A DNA stretch of 64,000 nt from positions 3,947,325-4,011,324 of the forward strand of contig CACRXP010000001.1 in NCBI GenBank assembly GCA_902702965.1. The letters run 5' to 3'. The DNA is from Spirometra erinaceieuropaei. Taxonomy: Eukaryota > Platyhelminthes > Cestoda > Diphyllobothriidea > Diphyllobothriidae. The translations under genes and the position numbers were made by a program. The notes below the pieces were generated by a model that saw only the letters and a program-made list of their open reading frames with translations, ran no database searches and was not told the DNA's origin. This document shows positions 42,357 through 54,900 of the stretch, piece after piece. Numbering within the stretch: the first letter of the stretch is position 1; each line of letters starts with the position of its first letter.

Positions 42357-42947
42357 TTAGTAGAGGAGACTCAACGCACCGGACGCGCTGCCGACTAGGA
42401 AGGATTGAGACTCCGACAGCACAGCAAGCGCAGTCAGCTGACCGCGCAGCAGCTCGGGACCGACGCGTCCCAGCCAATGGAAATCGAGCTCGCGCCGGCT
42501 CGACGGTCGATAGACGCCGAGGCAGGAGCCCGGCAGAGCGGAGAGGGAGGCTACGCCGTTGGAAGACGACGGAGCAGACGATGACAACGAGGAGGAGGAG
42601 GAGGAGGGGACAGAGGTCCCAGCGACGCCGGCGCCCGTCTTGACGAGGGCCTCCGTCGGGGTCTGTGGGATGGCAGTAGACGGTCCAGCCACCACAAGAG
42701 AGGGTCCCTGTGGGGCTAGTGCGACAAGCGAGGACACGCTCATTGTTCTACTGGGAGGAGGAGACGGTTGTGACGCCTCAGTGGCATGCTGAGGATTGCG
42801 GAGGACGTCGGGGGAGCAATTGCCAGAGGCAGCTCTGGTGTGAACGAAGGAGCGAAAACAGTCCAGAGTGCTGTTGTGTAGACGCCAGAAGGCAACACTG
42901 CGGTCGGGCGAGGAGGAAACGAACCAGCCGGACTGGTGGGTGCAAAT
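42357..42947 (-). CDS. WDR81: WDR81-like last exon, WD repeats 5-6
   Basis: Acceptor CGCGCCTCAAG|ATT in phase 0. ICTHQSGWFVSSSPDRSVAF opens the exon. Then comes a long Ser/Pro/Ala-rich insert with a run of six Ser (from AGG/GAG triplets near 42590), and LRGQLTALAVLSESQSFLVG to SASGALSLLY then TAA. The ending at the last WD strand is as in vertebrates. Confidence 0.9.
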   Translation of the reverse strand: MCTHQSGWFVSSSPDRSVAFWRLHNSTLDCFRSFVHTRAASGNCSPDVLRNPQHATEASQPSPPPSRTMSVSSLVALAPQGPSLVVAGPSTAIPQTPTEALVKTGAGVAGTSVPSSSSSSLSSSAPSSSNGVASLSALPGSCLGVYRPSSRRELDFHWLGRVGPELLRGQLTALAVLSESQSFLVGSASGALSLLY

Positions 42948-45900
42948 CTTGAGGCGCGGGGAGTAGAAGAAAGGCAAGCTACAGACGCGACGAAACAAAG
43001 TGTGTACTTTGGAGTCTTAATGCTTGTTAGTTTCCACACTTTTTTGAAGGATCGACTAGTGTTTGGGTGGACCAAGCTGTCCCCTGAGCTTAGTTTCCCA
43101 AGAAACTAAAACATGCCATCCAATGACTGCTTGCATGAAGGTCACTTAATATTGCAGGGGGCTACGTGGAATAAAATCAACGGAAGGCTCTTAAGGGATG
43201 AATCTCATGCAGAATGGACTACTAAGTAATTCGTATGTACCTTAAAACCACTAGCTACATTTGATACTTTTAGAGCTTTCAAAACACTTTCATGGCATTC
43301 ACCCTATAGGCACCCTTGACATTTTTTCTGTTACTAGTGAAAGTCGGGACACGTAGGGTGCAGTACGTAGGTTGGATTAATAAACTTGAAAATGCTGTTG
43401 TAAACAAGTATCAAAGGGAGTGCCTCAAATGCTTCAAATCTGATGCTTTCGGTTTTCAAACAACGTATTTTACCAAGGAGCTTTGAAAGGCACACTTTTA
43501 CCAATTATGTTTAAAAAACGATTTGACTTTACGTATGGCGAAAATCGGGTGGGAAGCCAAAATACGATACGCATACTAGAACTGCAAGTCAAGTTAAGCA
43601 CTCGGTCGGGCACGGAATAGGAACACTCAATTACACACAGGGCTTTATGCCAAATTTCAAGGGGGCACCTATTCCCGTACGCCCAGAAATTTAACGCAAG
43701 GCCATCTGTAATACGGGGAGGTCCATATCACCGTGCCCTACCGAGCACCGCTTTCTACTTAGAGGCTCTAGTTTGTGCTCAATGCATTTCGATACCTACC
43801 GAAACTTTCCATCGTAACTGCGCCTCCTGTGGGGAGGGGTGCGGAGTTTTTAATCAGAAAGCAAAAAGTGCTTTCACGGGAAATGACCATTTTAAGTAAG
43901 CCATGAATGTACTGGACAGAGGAAATAACACGAGGTTATCTAAAACGGCAACCAAAGCGGGCAGTGAGGGCGGAAGTAGTAACCTGCGAAACTGCGTCGC
44001 TGTGTGAGCGCCAGAGGGCGACGACCTGGCCCAAGCGAAGATCGACTGCAGACATGAGGCCGGAATCGAAGCCACAAACAACCGTCATGCCGTCGCCAAT
44101 AGCAGCCAATGACCGAATAGGTCCCGGAGAGCCGAGTCCGGTGAAAGGGGTGCCTTAAAAGGCAAAGAAAGGACTTCAGGGCCGTCACANNNNNNNNNNN
44201 NNNNNNNNNNNNNNNNNNNNNNNNNNNNNNNNNNNNNNNNNNNNNNNNNNNNNNNNNNNNNNNNNNNNNNNNNNNNNNNNNNNNNNNNNNNGCGGCGCAT
44301 GGCAGAACCAGATTACGAGGGAAAGAGTAATAATGAGGCCAACGAGGATGTTTTTATTAGAATGATTACCAAAATTCACAAACGTTTCATAGTTGCTTAC
44401 ATCTAAGGATAGGACCTACGAGTTACCTAGAGAACTAAAGACGTCAAAGTTCTGCGAAACCACGGGTAGTAATACGGGGATGATAAATCGGATAGTTGGA
44501 GTTCAGGTTCCTTCCTGAATACAGAAACGCTAAAACACTCTCTGAACCGAATGACGGGCCTTCTCTTAGCCCAGAATCGGTTTTTAAAGGCATAAGCACG
44601 TCTACAGTAAGTTTTTCGAGGTGCATCCTGCCTGCTTGCGCACATAACGGACGCAACGTTGCGGCAGTACTGACATCGACAGATAGCAGGGCTCAGATGG
44701 CAGATCTTATAAATATGCATGCTTTAGAAGTGGAAACGAGACTGACCCATTTGAGCCTCATTCAGATGAGCGCTGCCGCTGACAGTGGGTAGGTCAGTGA
44801 GGACCGGCTCAGAACTCAGACTTTGGGAGGAGAAGCCAGTGGAAGTGAATTTGAGAAGCGAATCGTTCGACGCAGCCAATGCGAAGAGACGAAGAGCGAT
44901 GGCACTTCGCGACGATGGCGAGGACCGGGGGTCGACGAGCAGGAGGTGGCCCGCTTCATCGCCACAAAGCAAGCTGCTCAAAAACGCCGGCGAGGTCGAC
45001 ATAGCTGAGAGTGGAGAGGACAGACAGGCTTCACCGCAGGAGGACGCGGCAGAGAAGACGCCGATCTCGTCTAGCCCAACGCTCTGGGCAGTCGTAGGCG
45101 AGTAAAAAGCCGTAACCTGAAGAAGAGCGTCAACGGGCATTGTCATCTTATATAGAAGACTTCAGACGTCAGCAGCAGACGCTACAAACGATCATTCTGC
45201 AAGCAATTGGTGTTTAACCCCCAAAACTGAAAGCTCAAGACCGTGTCATGTAGAAAGTGCGTCTTGAGGAGCTTTTCCCAGGTAGTATTCTGGCCCGAAA
45301 GGCTTGACGGCAATGATAAAGCATATAACCGGGACCAGAAAAAGGTAAATTGTGGAGCGTTTCTTACGGAAGTTGTGGTAATAGGAGTTATACGGGTGTG
45401 GGCTCATAAAAGCGTACTGGAGCCGCATTAAAAGGAAACTACTCGAAGGAGGCTTCGTGCCCGGCAGAGCGGTATGGGTCCAGGTGGTCTCAGTACAGTA
45501 CCGCCTTTGATTTAGGCTGACTATCGCGGGCCTAAAAGAGGAATTGGAGACATCTCTATCCTATACTGAAAACGTGAAAGAGTAGGTCGTTTCATAATGT
45601 TCTCCGTTGGAAACCTGGGCATGGCCACGATGTGGGCGGTGGGAATAGCCATAGGAAGACGCCTCTAGCATCCCCTTAACTGCGGACAAAGATTTTGCTT
45701 TTTACTAAAGAATTACGTGTAGGAAGTACAAAACAATTAGTCCACATAGACATTTTCGTAACGCCGCGTCCTCGGGGCAGTTTAGTTCAAAGAACGTCAT
45801 CTTGTCGAGCTCAGAGCCATCGAAGGGCGTGACTGGATTCCGACGAAAAATTCTGCCGAGCAATGCCTACACAGATAAATAAAGTAGGCAGTTCACGATT

Positions 45901-48900
45901 GTAAACCCAATCCGGTCATATACTTTAATCTTACCGACTTTGGCTATAGAGATAGCGTTGGTGGAATAGTGAATTTCCGCTCGTTTGTGAGTCGAAAGTA
46001 ACGTCGCCGATTTTCTGCCGTGGTGGGGTGCAAAGGCGGAAGTTTTTTCACATGCGCACAGCTAGTGCGCCGACTCCGTCGATTGCAACTACACCCCAGG
46101 GGATGAATGACGTCGCTGTGCGACGATTCAGAAGCCAAATAGGCTCAAGGTAGGGAGAGGCAAGAGATCTGTTGCTGCGCAAAAGCACTTTTGATTTCCA
46201 TTTACTCCACTACAAGTTCACATTTTCTACAGGTCAGGTGGTTTGTAGGGGATGTGGTTTGGATTAATGCCTCCCGATGAGCCGAGTCTTTTGTAATTGC
46301 GCCATGTGACCCCGAAAGAGTCACGAAACAAGCGGCTAGACTTTTAATTAGCACCAGTGTTGGGAGTATACTGAAACCAATTTGCTTTTTAAGTCATATT
46401 TTCCATGAGGACATGTACAAAACGCTATTTCTACCGGTAATTTTGTAGGAAGTTGTGTATTTTTGGTAGAAAGTGCCTGGACGAAGAAAACATTTTAATT
46501 TCAAACAACCATGGGAATGCAGGAACTCTTCGTTTGCGATGCAGTGCTGTCTACTCATGAAGGTCACCTTACGAATTATGCGTCGTAATTTCCGCGAGAA
46601 TTGCGGAAATCTTAAAGTGACACAACGTTTGGCACTTTCGAAGACGTAATTTCCTGCAGAATAAATGCAGACAGAAAACTTTTGCGTGTCCTTCCTAAAA
46701 AATATCATTTGATTCACACTTCCAACATAAAACATTTCTTAAGAGGGGGCTTTTGTCGATCTTTAGTAGTACAGGCTGGTGGGAGTATTCTAGGTTGACA
46801 GCCGACAAGCAATGGTGCATGGATTGAGTTCGCATCGATAAATGCCATTCAAAACTCATTTGGGTAGTTTTGTGAACATTAACATATTCTGGCCTGTGCT
46901 TTATGAGTTTCTGCATTTACTATAACCGTCAACACCGCAGGAATCAAAATTGTCGCCTAACCTGGCGAATTTAGAATACTATGGAGGACAGTGCAGTAGG
47001 TGGGCTAACTCATGAAATGTCAACCGAAAGTCCGAAATGCGTTTTCGTTTCGAAAAGATTAATTAAGTAGGGTTGTAAAACTAGTCAGCCTGCAACATAA
47101 TTCTATAATATTTCGGTTGCCTCAGGATGCCGGCTTTCGCACGAACTCCTTTTCGGCTGCATGCAAAAATTCTTCTCTGTAAAAATGGCTACTTAAGTAG
47201 CATACATTTTTCTCATTTATTCTTGATGCCCCTAAAAGCCCAATTATATTTCATAGAAAGAATGCAGAAAATATTCATTCTTTGGCTCGTTCGGTAGAAA
47301 ATTACGTCTTCTTCTAATTTTAAACTCGAAGGAAAGGTATAATTTGGTTGCCAAAAACTTTTTCAGTCCTCGAATAAATTTCAACCCGCTCTGCCACCAC
47401 ACTTGAATTCAGGGTTTCCAAACTACAAACCGTATATTTTCCGCGTACGAAAAACCACACACTTCTTTACGGTAATAAAGGAGGACCATAAAGGGTTCAT
47501 AAAATTTAGCAGTGGATTTGATCCATATTGTTAACTTTAGAAGCCACATTGGTAAACGCAGAGATATGACGTTTTATGAACGGCCGTTTCACGATGTTTA
47601 AAAGTCTTGCAATTAGAAACTTTTTAAAAACCGAATCATGTCCCTTCCTCGAGTATAAAATTGAAATAAGTGGTAATTTTCTAGCAAACTAGCAAAAGAA
47701 TGAATATTTTTATACATGTTTTCCATGAAATATAATTGGATTGTTAGAGGCATCGAAAATAAATGAGAAAAATGTATGCTACTTAAGTAGTCATTTTTTA
47801 CAGAGTATAGTTCTTGCATGCAGCCGAAAAGGAGTTCTTTCGAAAGCCGGCATCCTGAGGCAACTGAATTATTATAGAATTATACTGCAGACTGACTAAT
47901 GTTACAACCCTACTTAATTAATCTTTTCGAAACGAAAACGCATTTCGGAATTTCGGTTGACATTTCATGAGTTAGCCCACCTACCGTATTTTCGTCAAAA
48001 TATGGGATTTTTTGTCTGACAGGGTCTACGTAAGGGATGAGTGTGCGCCCTGTCCCAGTAAGGCTCCTTAACTGGTGAGATATATCCCAGGCCCTTAAAT
48101 TTTAGCGTAGTCAATACAAAACGACCGAAAATAGTCCTGCTTCCTCTCCTGGCAAGACGTGCAGATACAGCAAAGTCACGTTGTCTGAAGAGCACCTGCT
48201 TCTGTGCGACTTACGGGTGGTAGAGAGGACGGGAGGGAGGGACGGCGTGACGGAGTGGCTCACCTTCTTTCCAGTAACCGGGTCCCAGAGCAGGAGGCTG
48301 GCATCATTTGAGGCCACCAGACTGGGGAAGGGAAGGTAAAGAGCAGCAAAGACGGGTCGTTTGTGCTCCGCAAAGACGAATCGGGGTGCGCACTGTGTCC
48401 GGCAGGTGGATGGAGAGTCGGCGGCGGAGGCGGCCGCAGCAGAGTTGTCAGATGCAGCCGGTGCAGTTCGGCAGGCGAATTGTCGTGCCGAGCTAAGGGA
48501 CCAGAGCTGCACCAGACGGTCCTGCCCACAGGTCACGAAACTGTTCTCCAGGGGCAACGTGGTGATGCACCTGACGGCGCCCGAATGACCTAGGGTTTGG
48601 ATGAGTCTCAGACACTGAAGGTGGCATAAAGGGCATCGCGAAAACAAGGACTCTGATGACGGAACGACATAGGTATAGACATGAGACCGATCACAAAAAA
48701 AACGGTCAGATGTGGTTATGTAGCCGCACCTGAGGTAAACAAACCCAAGCCGCCTGTAATACGCGACCGGTGGTAAACGGTGTTTTCACAGGTAGGGTCG
48801 AGGAACGCACAGGCGACGAGGCCAACTAATTGTACGCAAAAGAGAAGCTATTGGGAATGCACAGCTGTACTTTGAGTGGTTGAGGAATAATGGCCCTAAC

Positions 48901-51900
48901 CCCTAACTCTAACCCCTAACTGCATTGTGTCCATCAGGTGCGGCTGCATAACCACATCTTACCCACAAAACGTACTTATCAGAGGTTAATAAGGTATGAC
49001 AAACGCCCACACACGCACCCATAAACACTAGCGACAAAGAAAAGGCGGACCGACAAACGCCTACACAGTTGTGCATCAGCAGTCCACGGCCACCTTGAAT
49101 CTGGCTGCCCGCATACTTTAGCGTTCACTGCATGCTGGTTGTCATGACCCGTCTACCTGGTTAATTATTTGGGCGTGAAAGAAGCCGGGGGGCGGGCTTT
49201 CGCCGTGCCAGTCACCTGCGGCCTCTCCTAGCTCCGGTCTTCTTAACTCGGTCATGACTCCGGGCTCAGGTGGGGAGGAGAAAGTGCGGCTGTGCGGATC
49301 TATTATCGCTACAATCCAGTTTACGCACAAGTCGCCGTCCCTGCTCTCATCTAGCTGTGGGGCACACAGTGGATATCGTCGGGCACGCCGACCGAACTGT
49401 CAACTGGGCGGTAGTCGGAGTTCCTTGTCACGCAGACGCGGTCTTAATAACCTACTGACAGCGAACTACCATCTACGGAATGTACTGGTACGTCGGGAAT
49501 GCCGTCAAATTAGCCGGCTGTATGCGTAAACCCTTATGGAACAAGGACGCATCCCAGAAGTGGAAAGCCTCCTAATAATGGCAACCACCAAGAGTTGTCC
49601 CCGTCGCCCATTATAAACTAAGTCATGAGGAAGTCGCCAGTGTCGCGCCCACCTTCGCGGTGGACGTCGTCGCTTGCGACGGTTGATCTGTCGAATATGG
49701 GGGTTAGGGTTGACTAGTGCTAGGCGTTTTTGTGCGCACCTGTCTAAAAGGGCGTCCTTAGGACTCAGGAGAGAATGCCTCAGGCAAGCCCACAATGAGG
49801 ACGACGACGACGACGACGACTGCGATTTACGTACAATCACCAGGGCTTGCCCACGAACTTACTGTGGCGATAATAACAGTCGCACGATCATCCTAACGAG
49901 CACCATTCGGAGGTATTTGGTTCGAAAGCTGATTCTAAAACCCGTAACTAGCTTGAGGGTTGGAAAACGGACAGGCAGTTCTTCGGTGCTTTGTCGCCGG
50001 CAGTTGGTCACAGCATAACGTCCAGTTGGGATGACTCCGGCCTGGATCAGCGCCCCGCTCATAGTTGAGTTTGACGTTTTGGCAGTTGAGCCATGCGTTC
50101 GACACCTGTCGGCTGCGGCCGAATGTGTTCAAATTCATATGTGAATGGAGTTGGCCGATATAATCGGAGTTCAGGACGGAATACAGATATGTCGTTTTCC
50201 TTTCGAGCGGCGACCTCGGAGTCTCGTTGGCGGTTGCACTACGACAAACTGGCAACGGCTGACTGAAGACCCGAAATGTCCACTCTAAGCACCTTTCAAT
50301 CTTTGCCGATGGTGCCTCTTGCAAAGATTAAAAAGGTCGCTGGATCGACCAGTCAGGTTTCTTTAAAAGCACCGACAATTGCTTCATTTCGCGAAGGGGA
50401 GATTTAGGCCAATAATGGCGCCACCTGGGTGGTCAATTTTACGGTTCAGTTTAACGCAACGAAAGGAAAGGAAAGTCAATTTGGCAAACACGTGTTTTCG
50501 GTAACTCTTCATTAGGCCAAAACAGCTACATAGATGCTGAACTTATGCGAAGTTACGGGGCTGTTAACACTCACCGTCCCCACCCCACTCGCATGAAGAG
50601 GCGTGCTATGACGTAGTCGGCGTGTCGTGGTCATTGGGTCAAGGGAGAGGTGGGACATAAGCTGTGAGTAATGTTTGTACGTCGGGTACGTTGTGCACAC
50701 ACCACTGCCATCAGGAGGTTGGGGCGACATTGGGGTCGGCGTTGGCCACGGAAGACAGAGCGCCTGTGTCAGAGTCTTCTGACAACATGGCACTGAATTG
50801 GCTAGCCGCATAGCCACTGACTGGGCTGTAACTAGCACCCGTTGGCGTAGGCCTCTGGAGAAGCTTGCTGGTGTCCGGTAGGCAACCTGAAAGGCCCCTT
50901 TGGCATCGACTTGGTGATTCGTATCGACAAGATGTGCGAGAATAGAACTCGAGATCGATTTCTTTTCACCTCTGCCTAGCCAGGCCGATATGTTTTCACG
51001 TACTCTCTTTTCCGGGCGCCTCGTTGTACGGCCAATGTATCCTGCTCCACAGGAGCACGTGAATGAGTAAATGCACATCGATATGGCCTGAAACGGGAGT
51101 CGGTCTTTGCCTCCCAAGTGTACGAGGGGAGGGTTCGTGAAGCATACACGTAAGTTCGCCGCAGGGAAAGCGCTAGTGATCGCTGTCTTCAAACGTCTTC
51201 TTAGTAGGTCACTTGCTGCGTCGCCTTGAAAAGGCAGTCTTATAAATATGTCTTTCTTTTCTGCAGTTTTCATGGTGGGTTTTGCAGTACGCTCCCCTAC
51301 ATTTCGGTGGATAAATATTTCTGGGTATACGTTTTCGTGGAGTATCTACCGCAGTTGCTGGAGTTCCGCCTCAACAGTCTAGGGAGAGCAGATACGTCGC
51401 ACTCTAGCTGCCAATCCCTGGACCAAATTGTGTTTAATATTCAGGGGAACAAAACTGTCAGAAGTAATGAATTGTCCCGTTCAGGTTTTCTTTCGGAATA
51501 TCCTACGCTGGAAAGATCCATCCTCTTGTCTGTGCAGAAGAACATCGAAGAACGCGATCTCATTGTCTGCCTCAAACTCTGAAGAGGACGTTAGCGAGGG
51601 GTTTGCATTGTTTAATTTTTGAACCAGGGCGTCTGTGTCGGTGGTAACATCCGTCAGGCAGAAAATATCGTCCACGTACCGACCGTAGAAGTTAAGGTCA
51701 TTAATAATGTCTTGTAAATTTGTCATCTCGACTTTGCCCATTAAGACATTTGCGAGGAACGAGCCGAGCGGTGAGCCCATCGCTACGCCGTCTATTTGCC
51801 TGTACAGTTGACCATTGCAGAGAAACTGGGCCATGCCATAGCACGCCTCCTCATGCGATTGGGGTGGGAATGATGAGTGTTAATAGCCCCTGAATCACTC

Positions 51901-54900
51901 ATAAGCCCTGTAACTTCGCATAATTTCGACTTCTCTGTAACTGTTTTGGCTTAATGACGAGTTACCGAAAATAAGCGTTTGCCAAATAGACTCTTCAATT
52001 GTAACATGGGAATATTCGCTGAACTTAGACAATCGAAAGGAAAGGAATAAGACATACCAGTGAAGGAGATAAGCCGTTTCCCCTGGAATGATAGCTTCTC
52101 GCCTGGTAGGTCGGGAAAGCCTGCCATGGTGCTGCTGAAGTAGTCAATCCAGGGACCCTGTAGATGTGTCGCTGACGACTTGCTAATGGACGGTCTAGCG
52201 ACCTGGTGCAAGTGAATACGAGTGAAGAAAGACAAAACCATCAGCAACAAGGAGAACGAAAGCAGGAGTGGGATTACACCGTCTTTCGCCATGAAATATC
52301 AATTGCACAAAAGGCAGGTAAACAAAAAAGAAACATCATCCAAATAAACCCAAGAAACCTGAAATGACCACTTCTGGTCAACCGCAGTCGAGAGGGCGCC
52401 CGTCGATAACCTGATGGAAGAACGTCCGCTCAGTGGGTAAGTAGTCAAGTTCAAACCGCACGCCCTCTGGCCTGGAGTTCGAGTACACTTGAATGAATAA
52501 GACAGGGCTGTTCTAATCTCCCATTCCAGTATTGTTTTTATGCGGCCGGTTTTCGACAGTCCCGGACTGGAGCGCCAGAACGGAACGGACCACGAGTATC
52601 CGTTCCTGCAACCAATCTAGATTACTGCACGTCAAGTACACATGACTGCGTGACTGGCACAGATGGATTTTATCAGTTGTTTGTCAGACGAACACACACC
52701 TCCAACTCTCGATACAAAACGCATTCCTTAGCTCTCAGTTGAACCGGGAGGCTGACCCCTTTACCATTACGATGGCAATTGTCAAACATCGACTTGAATA
52801 GATAAATAAAACAAACACGCGGCAATGAAACGCGTAGAAGCGACACAGCGTCAGTCGAGGCAGTTTAATGTCTTTGCAGAAACTCCGGTGGAATCTGGGC
52901 ACCAATGTATTGTCGACGCATCATCGCATGTCAGCTATGAGTTTGTAAGTAGCATTTCCTTACGTCTGGTCATAAGTGTAGGGGCTGAAGAGGCACGCAA
53001 CGAGCTCGAACAAGACACAGTCTCAGTCACAATTGCCCTTTCTGGTCCACCTGCGACACGTAAACGTCTATGTACGCGGGAGCCTGCCTACGATTGTATT
53101 GAACTGGGTTTTCATCGTCACTAACTTAGAGTAGCTCGTGCCTAGGAGTCCACGATAAGAAATTTGCGGAGGTAGGAGACCCAAGTTAGAATTTGAGAAA
53201 ACTGTTACATTGAGAGTGTTAAGGAGAGCAAAAAGGCGGACGGGGATGTCTATTTTCGGTTTACTTGTGATAATAGGCCAACGACAGACCGCGCGGACCT
53301 GACGTTTCAGGACAGGTCTAGCTGTCAACTTAATTCGAAGCCCTGCCAGCTAAGCCACTGGCTCGAATTCTGTACTCTGGCCAGACCGGAGGACGCCGCA
53401 TCCGAAAGATTTTAAAAGCCCCGTACCGTCCCTGATGATGTCGCCAGTTGAATTGCGGTAAGGAAGACCACGTAGACTGAATCAGCAGAAGACAAGGCAA
53501 TGTAAAGATATGGGTAGGAAATTAACATACCAGCCTGGCCTCGTATTCCGAATTGATTGTCATTTTAGGCCTTTCGCTTTTGCCAGATCTCCAGGATGGA
53601 GCGGCTGTGGCGGTCGCGCCCGATCTTTGTTGCGTTGGAGCAAGGGCTGCGGTGGGCGCTTCAATAGAAGACGGGGATGGGACAGACTGTTCCGTCACCG
53701 ATGCTGCAAGAACAGCCTCGTGCTCAGATACCAAACGCTGGACAATGTCGATATTGTCGAGACTGCTGTCAAGGTGATCGCCGCCTGCAGTGGTTTGAAA
53801 ATGCATAGGGTGTGGATTTTGCATGCAAATGAAGAAAAACAGGAAAGAACGCAATATGCGACCCAACGTCGCATATTACTTATCACTGCCTACTGATTCT
53901 TACGAAAGTAGTGTTGTTTAATCTCCGTACACTGATTGCCTTTTTTCAAGATAACATGAATTTTCGCCTTATATCGCATTCAGCTAATTTGTCTGTTGGT
54001 ATATATGTTAATCTGTTATACGTCACCTTTGCTGGCCACCCTGTCGTGCCGATGGGTTAACGTTCTCACTGTGCTCTAATGGGGTTCGCCAACGTCACTC
54101 GTCCTTGGGTTTCTATTGGCTATTTCGGCACCTTTATCTCTGAACTTGGCGTCTTACTGTGGCAGGCGCTATATTTAGCTTCTTTTGTTTTTTTTTGATG
54201 TTAAATTTCGCTGGTATTCAATTTTCCGGGTGGCTTTCAAGGTCATGCACGGATCTGTTTGAACCTTTCCCGGAATTGGAACATTTTTCCAAAACTTTAT
54301 CCTTTTCCCCCACTCTCCTTCCCAACCATTAGCCCCACTCCTATAACCCCTATTTAAACCGGTCCCGTAAGACACGATGACCTAGCCTCCGCATTCTGGA
54401 TGGGGTCGCATATTGCGCCATTGCCGAAAAACATCCAGTGAGCTTGAGATTGGAATCAACAATCTTCTTGTTAGGGGAAAGTAGTGCGGCGCAACTTATC
54501 CTTACAAAGCTCGCAGTCTAACTATTAGGAACCCTTACAAATAATGACTTGGACTGTCGCCGACTGAGGCGATAAACCGATCTAGCAGACTGGGGACCAG
54601 ACTGCGATGGCTTTTATGCGGCCGTCGTAGTAACTCTTCCGAGGGCGATTATGCTAGTGTTTTGAATCAGTCTTTGCTGGTAGAAAACCAACCGATGCGT
54701 TGTGTGCCTAGAGTGAGGCGAAATGTTCAATCCAAAACTTCGCCCGATAGCATACCTAGTAGTCTCAGCTGAAAAAGAATAGACAGTACTAGAAACGGAG
54801 AACAAGGTCGACGCTTTACATGTCCTTCTCCCTCGCATGCAAATAATATTCAGAAAGCATACAGTCAGTCGAGATCACAACGAATGGACTGCTGGAGTAC

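Noticed and set aside
42341..42792. Plus-strand Arg/Glu-rich frames opposite the last WDR81 exon
   Set aside because: They are shadows of the Ser/Pro-rich coding sequence on the minus strand.
52825..53124. 99-codon plus-strand frame in a WDR81 intron
   Set aside because: No homology recognised and no splice sites that would make it an exon; no support beyond length.
54010..54390. Possible solo LTR (TGTTAATC start, CTATATTTAGC TATA-like)
   Set aside because: No matching partner, inverted TG...CA ends or target duplication could be found.
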